Source of the DNA: Prosopocoilus inquinatus
Taxonomy: Eukaryota; Arthropoda; Insecta; Coleoptera; Lucanidae
Length of the DNA: 64,000 bases
Assembly (NCBI GenBank): GCA_036172665.1
Contig: JAYKNF010000042.1
Span: forward strand, 62,001-126,000
Reading direction: 5' to 3'
In this document: positions 38,391 to 51,797 of the stretch, piece after piece
How the letters are laid out: every line of letters begins with the position of its first letter
How positions within the stretch are numbered: the stretch's first letter is position 1
Made by a program: the position numbers and the translations under genes
Notes under the pieces: model-generated
The model's input: only the letters and a program-made list of their open reading frames with translations
What the model was told of the DNA's origin: nothing
Databases searched by the model: none

Positions 38391-40028
38391 TCAGGTTATT
38401 TGGCGTTTCGATGCACTCCAGTAACTTTGATGTGAGATACGAAGTTCTCGGACGCAGCTGAAGCTGGAAATAGTTTTAAATGAAACAACACGTATTAGCT
38501 TTGTTCCTGTGCTGTATCTAATCGATCCTTACTCATATATCATGTTATTTGGCGTTTCGATGGACTCCAGTAACCCTGACGTGAGATACGAGGCTCTCGG
38601 ACGCAGCAGAAGCTGGAAATAGTTTTAAACGAAACAACACGTATTAGCGTTGTTCTTGTGATGTATCTAAAAGATCCTTACTCATCTATCATGTTATTTG
38701 ACGTTTGGATGGACTCCAGTAACTCTGATGTGAGATACAAAGTTCTTGGACGCAGCAGAAGCTGGAAATAGTTTTGAACTAAACAACACGTATTAGCGTT
38801 GTTCCTGTGATGTATCTAATCGATCCTTACTTAGGTACTATGTTATTTGACGTTTCGGTGGACTCCAGTAACTCTAATGTGAGATACGAAATTTTCGGAC
38901 GCAGCAGCAGCTGGAAATAGTTTGAAACGAAACAACACATATTAGCGTTGTTCCTGTGATGTATCTAATCGATCCTTACTCATCTATCATGTTATTTGAC
39001 GTTTGGACGGACTCCAGTAACTCTGATGAGAGATACAAAGTTCTCGGACGCAGTAGAAGCTGGAAATAGTTTTAAATGAAACAACACGTATTAGCGTTGT
39101 TCCTGTGATGTATCTAATCGATCCTTACTCATCTATCATGTTATTTGGCGTTTCGATGGACTCCAGTAGCTCTGATGTGAGATACGACGTTTTCTGAGGC
39201 AGCAGAAGCTGGAAATAGTTTTAAACGAAACAACACGATTAGCGTTGTTCCTGTGATGTGTCTAATCGATCCTTACTCATCTATCATGTTATTTGGCGTT
39301 TCGATGGACTCCAGTAACTTTGATGTGAGATACGAAGTTCTCGGACGCAGCTGAAGCTGGAAATAGTTTTAAATGAAACAACACGTATTAGCGTTGTTCC
39401 TGTGCTGTATCTAATCGATCCTTACTCATATGTCATGTTATTTGACGTTTTGATGGACTCCAGTAACTCTAATGTGAGAAACGAAATTTTCGGACGCAGC
39501 AGAAGCTGGAAATAGTTCTAAACGAAACTACACGCATTAGCGCTGTTCCTTTGATATATCTAATCGATCCTTACTTATCTATCATGTTATTTGACGTTTG
39601 GATGGACTCCAGTAACCCTGACGTGAGATACGAAGTTCTCGGACGCAGCAGAACCTGGAAATAGTTTTAAACGAAACAACACGCATTAGCGTTGTTCCTG
39701 TGATGTATCTAATCGATCCTTACTCATCTATCATGTTATTTGGCGTTTCGATGGACGCCAGTAACTTTGATGTGAGATACGAAGTTCTCGGACGCAGCAG
39801 AAGCTGGAAATAGTTTTAAACGAAACAACACGCATTAGCGTTGTTCCTGTGATGTATCTAATCGATCCTTACTCATCTATCATGTTATTTGGCGTTTCGA
39901 TGGACTCCAGTAACTTTGATGTGAGATACGAAGTTCTCGGACGCAGCTGAAGCTGGAAATAGTTTTAAATGAAACAACACGTATTAGCGTTGTTCCTGTG
40001 ATGTATCTAATCGATCCTTACTCATCTA
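38391..40028. repeat. 11-mer higher-order repeat, copy 1 (1638 bp)
   Basis: Order: F-C-D-E-H-J-F-E'-C-F-F. The first F has GATGCACTCC, C has GAGGCTCTCGG, and the linker before D is CTAAAAG. The length is 11 x 149 minus 1, from CACGATTAGCG in the J at 39136. Ten of the eleven monomers are repeated at 40029-41517, after which G replaces the last F. Confidence 0.85.
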
Positions 40029-41517
40029 TCATGTTATTTGGCGTTTCGATGCACTCCAGTAACTTTGATGTGAGATACGAAGTTCTCGGACGCAGCTGAA
40101 GCTGGAAATAGTTTTAAATGAAACAACACGTATTAGCTTTGTTCCTGTGCTGTATCTAATCGATCCTTACTCATATATCATGTTATTTGGCGTTTCGATG
40201 GACTCCAGTAACCCTGACGTGAGATACGAGGCTCTCGGACGCAGCAGAAGCTGGAAATAGTTTTAAACGAAACAACACGTATTAGCGTTGTTCCTGTGAT
40301 GTATCTAAAAGATCCTTACTCATCTATCATGTTATTTGACGTTTGGATGGACTCCAGTAACTCTGATGTGAGATACAAAGCTCTTGGACGCAGCAGAAGC
40401 TGGAAATAGTTTTGAACTAAACAACACGTATTAGCGTTGTTCCTGTGATGTATCTAATCGATCCTTACTTAGGTACTATGTTATTTGACGTTTCGGTGGA
40501 CTCCAGTAACTCTAATGTGAGATACGAAATTTTCGGACGCAGCAGCAGCTGGAAATAGTTTGAAACGAAACAACACATATTAGCGTTGTTCCTGTGATGT
40601 ATCTAATCGATCCTTACTCATCTATCATGTTATTTGACGTTTGGACGGACTCCAGTAACTCTGATGAGAGATACAAAGTTCTCGGACGCAGTAGAAGCTG
40701 GAAATAGTTTTAAATGAAACAACACGTATTAGCGTTGTTCCTGTGATGTATCTAATCGATCCTTACTCATCTATCATGTTATTTGGCGTTTCGATGGACT
40801 CCAGTAGCTCTGATGTGAGATACGACGTTTTCTGAGGCAGCAGAAGCTGGAAATAGTTTTAAACGAAACAACACGATTAGCGTTGTTCCTGTGATGTGTC
40901 TAATCGATCCTTACTCATCTATCATGTTATTTGGCGTTTCGATGGACTCCAGTAACTTTGATGTGAGATACGAAGTTCTCGGACGCAGCTGAAGCTGGAA
41001 ATAGTTTTAAATGAAACAACACGTATTAGCGTTGTTCCTGTGCTGTATCTAATCGATCCTTACTCATATGTCATGTTATTTGACGTTTTGATGGACTCCA
41101 GTAACTCTAATGTGAGAAACGAAATTTTCGGACGCAGCAGAAGCTGGAAATAGTTCTAAACGAAACAACACGCATTAGCGCTGTTCCTGTGATATATCTA
41201 ATCGATCCTTACTTATCTATCATGTTATTTGACGTTTGGATGGACTCCAGTAACCCTGACGTGAGATACGAAGTTCTCGGACGCAGCAGAACCTGGAAAT
41301 AGTTTTAAACGAAACAACACGCATTAGCATTGTTCCTGTGATGTATCTAATCGATCCTTACTCATCTATCATGTTATTTGGCGTTTCGATGGACTCCAGT
41401 AACTTTGATGTGAGATACGAAGTTCTCGGACGCAGCTGAAGCTGGAAATAGTTTTAAATGAAACAACACGTATTAGCGTTGTTCCTGTGATGTATCTAAA
41501 CGATCCTTACTTATCTA
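40029..41517. repeat. 11-mer, copy 2 (ten monomers), overlapping the first 21-mer
   Basis: It matches 38391-39879 with few changes: AAAGCTCTTGG near 40379 against AAAGTTCTTGG, and CGCATTAGCATTG near 41325 against CGCATTAGCGTTG. From 40327 it is also the beginning of the 3128-bp 21-mer, so two nested duplication events share these bases. Confidence 0.82.
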
Positions 41518-43454
41518 ACATGTTATTTGACGTTTGGATGGACTCCAGCAAGTCTGATGTGAGATACAAAGTTTTTGGACGCAGCAGGAGCTGGAAATAG
41601 TTTTAAACGAAACAACAGGTATTAGCGTTGTTCCTGTGCTGTATCTAATCGATCCTTACTCATATATCATGTTATTTGGCGTTTAGATGGACTCCAGTAA
41701 CTCTGATGTGAGATACGACGTTTTCGGACGCAGCAGAAACTGGAATTAGTTTTAAACGAAACAACACGTATTAGCGTTGTTCCTGTGATGTATCTAATCG
41801 ATCCTTACTCATCTATCATGTTATTTGACGTTTGGATGAACTCCAGTAACTCTGATGAGAGACACAAAGATTTCGGACGCAGCAGAAGCTGGAAATAGTT
41901 TTGAACGAAACAACACGGATTAGCGTTGTTCCTGTGATGTATCTAATCGATCCTTACTCATCTATCATGTTATTTGACGTTTCGATGGACTCCAGTAACT
42001 CTAATGTGAGATACGAAATTTTCGGACGCAGCAGAAGCTGGAAATAGTTTTAAACGAAACAACACGCATTAGCGTTGTTCCTGTGATGTATCTAATCGAT
42101 CCTTACTTATCTATCATGATATTTGACGTTTGGATGGGCTCCAGTAACCCTGACGTGAGATACGAAGTTCTCGGACGCAGCAGAAGCTGGAAATAGTTTT
42201 AAACGAAACAACACGTATTAGCGTTGTTCCTGTGATGTATCTAATCGATCCTTACTCATCTATCATGTTATTTGACGTTTGGATGGACTCCAGTAACTCT
42301 GATGTGAGATACAAAGTTTTTGGACGCAGCAGAAGCTGGAAATAGTTTTGAACGAAAGAACACGTATTAGCGTTGTTCCTGGGATGTATCTAATCGATCC
42401 TTGCTTAGCTACTATGTTATTTGACGTTTCGATGGACTCCAGTAACTCTAATGTGAGATACGAAATTTTCGGACGCAGCAGAAACTGGAAATAGTTTTAA
42501 ACGAAACAACACGCATTAGCGTTGTTCCTGTGATATATCTAATCGATCCTTACTCATCTATCATGTTATTTGGCGTTTCGATGCACTCCAGTAACTTTGA
42601 TGTGAGATACGAAGTTCTCGGACGCAGCTGAAGCTGGAAATAGTTTTAAATGAAACAACACGTATTAGCGTTGTTCCTGTGATGTATCTTAACGATCCTT
42701 ACTTATCTAACATGTTATTTGACGTTTGGATGGACTCCAGTAAGTCTGATGTGAGATACAAAGATTTTGGACGCAGCAGGAGCTGGAAATAGTTTTAACC
42801 GAAACAACACGCATTAGCGTTGTTCCTGTGATGTATCTAATCGATCCTTACTTATCTATCATGTTATTTGACGTTTAAATGGACTCCAGTAACCCTGACG
42901 TGAGATACGAAGTTCTCGGACGCAGCAGAAGCTGGAAATAGTTTTAAACGAAACAACACGCATTAGCGTTGTTCCTGTGATGTATCTAATCGATCCTTAC
43001 TCATCTATCATGTTATTTGACGTTTCGATGGACTCCAGTAACTCTAATGTGAGATACGAAATTTTCGGACGCAGCAGAAGCTGAAAATAGTTTTAAACGA
43101 AACAACACGCATTAGCGTTGTTTCTGTAATGTATCTAGTCGATCCTTACTTATCTATCATGTTATTTGACGTTCGGATGGACTCCAGTAACCCTGACGTG
43201 AGATACGAAGTTCTCGGACGCAGCAGAATCTGGAAATAGTTTTAAACGAAACAACGCGCATTGGCGTTGTTCCTGTGATGTATCTAATCGATCCTTACTC
43301 ATCTATCACGTTATTTGACGTTTGGATTTACTCCAGTAACTCTAATGTGAGATACGAAATTTTCGGACGCAGCAGCAGCTGGAAATAGTTTGAAACGAAA
43401 CAACACATATTAGCGATGTTCCTGTGATGTATCTAAAAGATCCTTACTCATCTA
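40327..43454. repeat. 21-mer higher-order repeat A, copy 1 (3128 bp)
   Basis: The unit begins D-E-H-J-F-E'-C-F-G, then has an A/D-like monomer with GTTTAGATGG, a B with GATGAACTCC, E, C', D, E, F, G, C, E, C and E. Rare marks include CACGGATTAGCG, ATCATGATATTTG, CCTGGGATG, GATCCTTGC, GTATCTTAACG, GTTTAAATGG, ATCTAGTCG, GACGTTCGG and AACGCGCATTGG. Each of these is repeated 3128 bp later. The length is 21 x 149 minus 1. Confidence 0.92.
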
Positions 43455-46400
43455 TCATGTTATTTGACGTTTGGATGGACTCCAGTAACTCTGATGTGAG
43501 ATACAAAGTTCTTGGACGCAGCAGAAGCTGGAAATAGTTTTGAACTAAACAACACGTATTAGCGTTGTTCCTGTGATGTATCTAATCGATCCTTACTTAG
43601 GTACTATGTTATTTGACGTTTCGGTGGACTCCAGTAACTCTAATGTGAGATACGAAATTTTCGGACGCAGCAGCAGCTGGAAATAGTTTGAAACGAAACA
43701 ACACATATTAGCGTTGTTCCTGTGATGTATCTAATCGATCCTTACTCATCTATCATGTTATTTGACGTTTGGACGGACTCCAGTAACTCTGATGAGAGAT
43801 ACAAAGTTCTCGGACGCAGTAGAAGCTGGAAATAGTTTTAAATGAAACAACACGTATTAGCGTTGTTCCTGTGATGTATCTAATCGATCCTTACTCATCT
43901 ATCATGTTATTTGGCGTTTCGATGGACTCCAGTAGCTCTGATGTGAGATACGACGTTTTCTGAGGCAGCAGAAGCTGGAAATAGTTTTAAACGAAACAAC
44001 ACGATTAGCGTTGTTCCTGTGATGTGTCTAATCGATCCTTACTCATCTATCATGTTATTTGGCGTTTCGATGGACTCCAGTAACTTTGATGTGAGATACG
44101 AAGTTCTCGGACGCAGCTGAAGCTGGAAATAGTTTTAAATGAAACAACACGTATTAGCGTTGTTCCTGTGCTGTATCTAATCGATCCTTACTCATATGTC
44201 ATGTTATTTGACGTTTTGATGGACTCCAGTAACTCTAATGTGAGAAACGAAATTTTCGGACGCAGCAGAAGCTGGAAATAGTTCTAAACGAAACAACACG
44301 CATTAGCGCTGTTCCTGTGATATATCTAATCGATCCTTACTTATCTATCATGTTATTTGACGTTTGGATGGACTCCAGTAACCCTGACGTGAGATACGAA
44401 GTTCTCGGACGCAGCAGAACCTGGAAATAGTTTTAAACGAAACAACACGCATTAGCATTGTTCCTGTGATGTATCTAATCGATCCTTACTCATCTATCAT
44501 GTTATTTGGCGTTTCGATGGACTCCAGTAACTTTGATGTGAGATACGAAGTTCTCGGACGCAGCTGAAGCTGGAAATAGTTTTAAATGAAACAACACGTA
44601 TTAGCGTTGTTCCTGTGATGTATCTAAACGATCCTTACTTATCTAACATGTTATTTGACGTTTGGATGGACTCCAGCAAGTCTGATGTGAGATACAAAGT
44701 TTTTGGACGCAGCAGGAGCTGGAAATAGTTTTAAACGAAACAACAGGTATTAGCGTTGTTCCTGTGCTGTATCTAATCGATCCTTACTCATATATCATGT
44801 TATTTGGCGTTTAGATGGACTCCAGTAACTCTGATGTGAGATACGACGTTTTCGGACGCAGCAGAAGCTGGAATTAGTTTTAAACGAAACAACACGTATT
44901 AGCGTTGTTCCTGTGATGTATCTAATCGATCCTTACTCATCTATCATGTTATTTGACGTTTGGATGAACTCCAGTAACTCTGATGAGAGACACAAAGATT
45001 TCGGACGCAGCAGAAGCTGGAAATAGTTTTGAACGAAACAACACGGATTAGCGTTGTTCCTGTGATGTATCTAATCGATCCTTACTCATCTATCATGTTA
45101 TTTGACGTTTCGATGGACTCCAGTAACTCTAATGTGAGATACGAAATTTTCGGACGCAGCAGAAGCTGGAAATAGTTTTAAACGAAACAACACGCATTAG
45201 CGTTGTTCCTGTGATGTATCTAATCGATCCTTACTTATCTATCATGATATTTGACGTTTGGATGGGCTCCAGTAACCCTGACGTGAGATACGAAGTTCTC
45301 GGACGCAGCAGAAGCTGGAAATAGTTTTAAACGAAACAACACGTATTAGCGTTGTTCCTGTGATGTATCTAATCGATCCTTACTCATCTATCATGTTATT
45401 TGACGTTTGGATGGACTCCAGTAACTCTGATGTGAGATACAAAGTTTTTGGACGCAGCAGAAGCTGGAAATAGTTTTGAACGAAAGAACACGTATTAGCG
45501 TTGTTCCTGGGATGTATCTAATCGATCCTTGCTTAGCTACTATGTTATTTGACGTTTCGATGGACTCCAGTAACTCTAATGTGAGATACGAAATTTTCGG
45601 ACGCAGCAGAAACTGGAAATAGTTTTAAACGAAACAACACGCATTAGCGTTGTTCCTGTGATATATCTAATCGATCCTTACTCATCTATCATGTTATTTG
45701 GCGTTTCGATGCACTCCAGTAACTTTGATGTGAGATACGAAGTTCTCGGACGCAGCTGAAGCTGGAAATAGTTTTAAATGAAACAACACGTATTAGCGTT
45801 GTTCCTGTGATGTATCTTAACGATCCTTACTTATCTAACATGTTATTTGACGTTTGGATGGACTCCAGTAAGTCTGATGTGAGATACAAAGATTTTGGAC
45901 GCAGCAGGAGCTGGAAATAGTTTTAACCGAAACAACACGCATTAGCGTTGTTCCTGTGATGTATCTAATCGATCCTTACTTATCTATCATGTTATTTGAC
46001 GTTTAAATGGACTCCAGTAACCCTGACGTGAGATACGAAGTTCTCGGACGCAGCAGAAGCTGGAAATAGTTTTAAACGAAACAACACGCATTAGCGTTGT
46101 TCCTGTGATGTATCTAATCGATCCTTACTCATCTATCATGTTATTTGACGTTTCGATGGACTCCAGTAACTCTAATGTGAGATACGAAATTTTCGGACGC
46201 AGCAGAAGCTGAAAATAGTTTTAAACGAAACAACACGCATTAGCGTTGTTTCTGTAATGTATCTAGTCGATCCTTACTTATCTATCATGTTATTTGACGT
46301 TCGGATGGACTCCAGTAACCCTGACGTGAGATACGAAGTTCTCGGACGCAGCAGAATCTGGAAATAGTTTTAAACGAAACAACGCGCATTGGCGTTGTTC

Positions 46401-46582
46401 CTGTGATGTATCTAATCGATCCTTACTCATCTATCACGTTATTTGACGTTTGGATTTACTCCAGTAACTCTAATGTGAGATACGAAATTTTCGGACGCAG
46501 CAGCAGCTGGAAATAGTTTGAAACGAAACAACACATATTAGCGATGTTCCTGTGATGTATCTAATCGATCCTTACTCATCTA
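43455..46582. repeat. 21-mer higher-order repeat A, copy 2 (3128 bp)
   Basis: It is nearly identical to 40327-43454: by eye I find two differences, AAAGTTCTTGG near 43507 against AAAGCTCTTGG, and GAAGCTGGAATTAG near 44863 against GAAACTGGAATTAG. The join between copies is in the linker near 43417-43435. The left side there has the rare GCGATGTTCC of the terminal E, and the right side has CTAAAAG. At the end of this copy the same E linker reads CTAATCG and continues into H, showing the original neighbour. Confidence 0.92.
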
Positions 46583-47774
46583 TCATGTTATTTGACGTTT
46601 GGACGGACTCCAGTAACTCTGATGAGAGATACAAAGTTCTCGGACGCAGTAGAAGCTGGAAATAGTTTTGAACGAAACAACACGTATTAGCGTTGTTCCT
46701 GTGATGTATCTAAACGATCCTTACTTATCTAACATGTTATTTGGCGTTTCGATGGACTCCAGTAACTTTGATGTGAGATACGATGTCCTCGGACGCAGCT
46801 GAAGCTGGAAATAGTTTCAAATGAAACAACACGTATTAGCGTTGTTCCTGTGCTGTATCTAATCGATCCTTACTCATATATCATGTTATTTGGCGTTTCG
46901 ATGGACTCCAGTAGCTCTGATGTGAGATACGACGTTTTCGGACGCAGCAGAAGCTGGAAATAGTTTTATACGAAACAACACGCATTAGCGTTGTTCCTGT
47001 GATGTATCTAATCGATCCTTACTCATCTATCATGTTAATTGGCGTTTCGATGGACTCCAGTAGCTCTGATGTGAGATACGACGTTTCCGGACGCAGCAGA
47101 AGCTGGAAATAGTTTTATACGAAACAACACGCATTAGCGTTGTTCCTGTGATGTATCTAATCGATCCTTACTCATCTATCATGTTAATTGGCGTTTCGAT
47201 GGACTCCAGTAGCTCTGATGTGAGATACGACGTTTCCGGACGCAGCAGAAGCTGGAAATAGTTTTAAACGAAGCAACACGCATTAGCGTTGTTCCTGTGA
47301 TGTATCTAATCGATCCTTACTCATCTATCATGTTATTTGGCGTTTCGATGGACTCCAGTAGCTCTGATGTGAGATACGAAGTTCTCGGATGCAGCGGAAG
47401 CTGGAAATAGTTTTAAATGAAACAACACGTATTAGCGTTGTTCCTGTGCTGTATCTAATCGATCCTTACTCATATATCATGTTATTTGGCGTTTCGATGG
47501 ACTCCAGTAACCCTGACGTGAGATACGAAGTTCTCGGACGCAGCAGAACCTGGAAATAGTTTTAAACGAAACAACACGCATTAGCGTTGTTCCTGTGATG
47601 TATCTAATCGATCCTTACTCATCTATCATGTTATTTGGCGTTTCGATGGACTCCAGTAACTTTGATGTGAGATACGATGTCCTCGGGCGCAGCTGAAGCT
47701 GGAAATAGTTTTAAATGAAACAACACGTATTAGCGTTGTTCCTGTGATGTATCTAAACGATCCTTACTTATCTA
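46583..47774. repeat. H-F-A-A-A-A-C-F block, shared in part with 59992 and 63121
   Basis: H is followed by an F with GATGTCCTCGG (also 60141 and 63270), an A with TTTTATACG (also 60290 and 63419), A monomers with GTTAATTGG and GTTTCCGG (also 63568), and an A with GGATGCAGCGG (also 63717). The upstream C with GACGTTCGG and the E with ATCACGTTA also match 59694-59991. This block therefore links the two 21-mer families across 13.4 kb (90 monomers). Confidence 0.82.
47030..47327 (+). repeat. Single-monomer tandem duplication (GTTAATTGG type)
   Basis: Two consecutive A monomers, at 47030 and 47179, carry the rare GTTAATTGG and GTTTCCGG. The first has the TTTTATACG tail of the monomer before it, the second TTTTAAACG. 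In the related block at 63568 the type occurs once. One extra 149-bp unit was therefore made by exchange between neighbouring monomers, with the breakpoint between about 47097 and 47117. Confidence 0.88.
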
Positions 47775-48370
47775 ACATGTTATTTGACGTTTGGACGGAC
47801 TCCAGTAACTCTGATGAGAGATACGAAGTTCTCGGACGCAGCAGAAGCTGGAAATAGTTTTAAACGAAACAACACGCATTAGCGTTGTTCCTGTGATGTA
47901 TCTAATCGATCCTTACTCATCTATCATGTTATTTGACGTTTCGATGGACTCCAGTAACTCTAATGTGAGAAACGAAATTTTCGGACGCAGCAGAAGCTGG
48001 AAATAGTTTTAAACGAAACAACACGCATTAGCGTTGTTCCTGTGATGTATCTAATCGATCCTTACTCATATATCATGTTATTTGGCGTTTCGATGGACTC
48101 CAGTAGCTCTGATGTGAGATACGACGTTTTCGGACGCAGCAGAATCTGGAAATAGTTTTAAACGAAACAACACGTATTAGCGTTGTTCCTGTGATGTATC
48201 TAATCGATCCTTACTCATCTATCATGTTATTTGACGTTTGGATGGACTCCAGTAAGTCTGATGTGAGATACAAAGTTTTTGGACGCAGCAGGAGCTGGAA
48301 ATAGTTTTAAACGAAACAACACGTATTAGCGTTGTTCCTGTGCTGTATCTAATCGATCCTTACTCATATA

Positions 48371-49413
48371 TCATGTTATTTGGCGTTTCGATGGACTCCA
48401 GTAGCTCTGATGTGAGATACGACGTTTTCGGACGCAGCAGAATCTGGAAATAGTTTTAAACGAAACAACACGTATTAGCGTTGTTCCTGTGATGTATCTA
48501 ATCGATCCTTACCCATCTATCATGTTATTTGACGTTTGGATGGACTCCAGTAACTCTGATGTGAGATACGACGTTTTCGGACGCAGCAGAAGCTGGAAAT
48601 AGTTTTAAACGAGACAACACGTATTAGCGTTGTTCCTGTGATGTATCTAATCGATCCTTACTCATCTATCATGTTATTTGACGTTTGGATGGACTCCAGT
48701 AACTCTGATGAGAGACACAAAGATTTCGGACGCAGCAGAAGCTGGAAATAGTTTTGAACGAAACAACACGTATTAGCGTTGTTCCTGTGATGTATCTAAT
48801 CGATCCTTACTCATCTATCATGTTATTTGACGTTTGGACGGACTCCAGTAACTCTGATGAGAGATACGAAGTTCTCGGACGCAGCAGAAGCTGGAAATAG
48901 TTTTAAACGAAACAACACGCATTAGCGTTGTTCCTGTGATGTATCTAATCGATCCTTACTCATCTATCATGTTATTTGACGTTTGGATGGACTCCAGTAG
49001 CTCTGATGTGAGATACGACGTTTTCGGACGCAGCAGAATCTGGAAATAGTTTTAAACGAAACAACACGTATTAGCGTTGTTCCTGTGATGTATCTAATCG
49101 ATCCTTACTCATCTATTATGTTATTTGACGTTTGGATGGACTCCAGTAACCCTGACGTGAGATACGAAGTTCTCGGACGCAGCAGAACCTGGAAATAGTT
49201 TTAAACGAAACAACACGCATTAGCGTTGTTCCTGTGATGTATCTAATCGATCCTTACTCATCTATCATGTTATTTGGCGTTTCGATGGACTCCAGTAACT
49301 TTGATGTGAGATACGAAGTTCTAGGACGCAGCTGAAGCTGGAAATAGTTTTAAATGAAACAACACGTATTAGCGTTGTTCCTGTGATGTATCTAAACGAT
49401 CCTTACTTATCTA
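48371..49413. repeat. Seven-monomer block, copy 1 (second copy at 54778)
   Basis: The order is: A with AATCTGG, an A/D hybrid (GACGTTTGG with GACGTTTTCGG) ending AACGAGACAAC, B, an H variant with GCAGCAGAAGC, A, C and F. The copy at 54778-55820 has the same order, exactly 43 monomers (6407 bp) away. The rare CGAGACAAC occurs only at these two places. The sequence between the copies includes the 6-mer and 10-mer tandems. Confidence 0.82.
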
Positions 49414-49860
49414 ACATGTTATTTGACGTTTGGATGGACTCCAGTAAGTCTGATGTGAGATACAAAGTTTTTGGACGCAGCAGGAGCTGGAAATAGTTTT
49501 AAACGAAACAACACGTATTAGTGTTGTTCCTGTGCTGTATTTAATCGATCCTTACTCATATATCATGTTATTTGGCGTTTCGATGGACTCCAGTAGCTCT
49601 GATGTGAGATACGAAGTTCTCGGACGCAGCAGAAGCTACAAATAGTCTTAAACGAAACAACACGTATTAGCGTTGTTCCTGTGATGTATCTAATCGATCC
49701 TTACTCATCTATCATGTTATTTGACGTTTGGATGGACTCCAGTAACTCTGATGTGAGATACAAAGTTTTTGGACGCAGCAGAACCTGGAAATAGTTTTGA
49801 ACGAAACAACACGTATTAGCGTTGTTCCTGTGATGTATCTAATCGATCCTTAATCATCTA

Positions 49861-51648
49861 TCATGTTATTTGGCGTTTCGATGGACTCCAGTAGCTCTGA
49901 TGTGAGATACGAAATTCTCGGACGCAGCAGAAGCTGGAAATAGTTTTAAACGAAACAACACGCATTAGCGTTGTTCCTGTGATGTATCTAATCGATCCTT
50001 ACTTATCTATCATATTATTTGACGTTTGGATGGACTCCAGTAACCCTGACGTGAGATACGAAGTTCTCGGACGCAGCAGAAGCTGGAAATAATTTTAAAC
50101 GAAACAACACGTATTGGCGTTGTTCCTGTGATGTATCTAATCGATCCTTACTCATCTATCATGTTATTTGACGTTTGGATGGACTCCATTAACTCTGAAG
50201 TGAGATACAAAGTTTTTGGACGCAGCAGAAGCTGGAAATAGTTTTGAACGAAACAACACGTATTAGCGTTGTTCCTGTGATGTATCTAATCGATCCTTAC
50301 TTAGCTACTATGTTATTTGACGTTTGGATGGACTCCAGTAACTCTAATGTGAGATACGAAATTTTCGGACGCAGCAGAAGCTGGAAATAGTTTTAAACGA
50401 AACAACACGCATTAGCGTTGTTCCTGTAATGCATCTAATCGATCCTTACTTATCTATCATGTTATTTGACGTTTGGATGGACTCCAGTAACCCTGACTTG
50501 AGATACGAAGTTCTCGGAAGCAGCAGAAGCTGGAAATAGTTTTAAACGAAACAACACGCATTAGCGTTGTTCCTGTGATGTATCTAATCGATCCTTACTT
50601 ATCTATCATGTTATTTGACGTTTGGATGGACTCCAGTAACCCTGACGTGAGATACGAAGTTCTCGGACGCAGCAGATGCTGGAAATAGTTTTAAACGAAA
50701 CAACACGTATTAGCGTTGTTCCTGTGATGTATCTAATCGATCCTTACTTATCTATCATGTTATTTGGCGTTTCGATGAACTCCAGTAGCTCTGATGTGAG
50801 ATACGAAATTTTCGGACGCAGCAGAAGCTGGAAATAGTTTTAAACGAAACAACACGCATTAGCGTTGTTCCTGTGATGTATCTAATCGATCCTTACTTAT
50901 CTATCATGTTATTTGACGTTTGGATGGACTCCAGTAACCCTGACGTGAGATACGAAGTTCTCGGACGCAGCAGAAGCTGGAAATAGTTTTAAACGAAACA
51001 ACACGTATTAGCGTTGTTCCTGTGATGTATCTAATCGATCCTTACTCATCTATCATGTTATTTGACGTTTGGATGGACTCCAGTAACTCTGATGTGAGAT
51101 ACAAAGTTTTTGGACGCAGCAGAAGCTGGAAATAGTTTTGATAGAAACAACACGTATTAGCGTTGTTGCTGTGATGTATCTAATCGATCCTTACTTAGCT
51201 ACTATGTTATTTGACGTTTGGATGGACTCCAGTAACTCTAATGTGAGATACGAAATTTTCGGATGCAGCAGAAGCTGGAAATAGTTTTAAACGAAACAAC
51301 ACGCATTAGCGTTGTTCCTGTGATGTATCTAATCGATCCTTACTTAACTATCATGTTATTTGACGTTTGGATGGACTCCAGTAACCCTGACGTGAGATAC
51401 GAAGTTCTCGGACGCAGCAGAAGCTGGAAATAGTTCTAAACGAAACAACACGCATTAGCGTTGTTCCTGTGATGTATCTAATCGATCCTTACTTATCTAT
51501 CATGTTATTTGACGTTTGGATGGACTCCAGTAACCCTGACGTGAGATGCGAAGTTCTCGGACGCAGCAGGAGCTGGAAATAGTTTTAAACGAAACAACAC
51601 GTATTAGCGTTGTTCCTGTGCTGTATCTAATCGATCCTTACTCATATA
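49861..51648. repeat. 6-mer higher-order repeat (894 bp), two tandem copies
   Basis: The order A-C-D-E-C-C occurs at 49861-50754 and 50755-51648. The two A monomers share a GAAAT replacement of the usual GACGT (GAAATTCTCGG and GAAATTTTCGG). The E copies have GACGTTTGG rather than GACGTTTCG. The copies differ at many scattered bases (for example CCATTAACTC near 50187, GTTGATAGAAAC near 51137), so this tandem is older than the 21-mers. Confidence 0.82.
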
Positions 51649-51797
51649 TCATGTTATTTATCGTTTCGATGGACTCCAGTAGCTCTGATGTGAGATACGA
51701 CGTTTTCGGACGCAGCAGAAGCTGGAAATAGTTTTAAACGAAACAACACGCATTAGCGTTGTTCCTGTGATGTATCTAATCGATCCTTACTTAGCTA

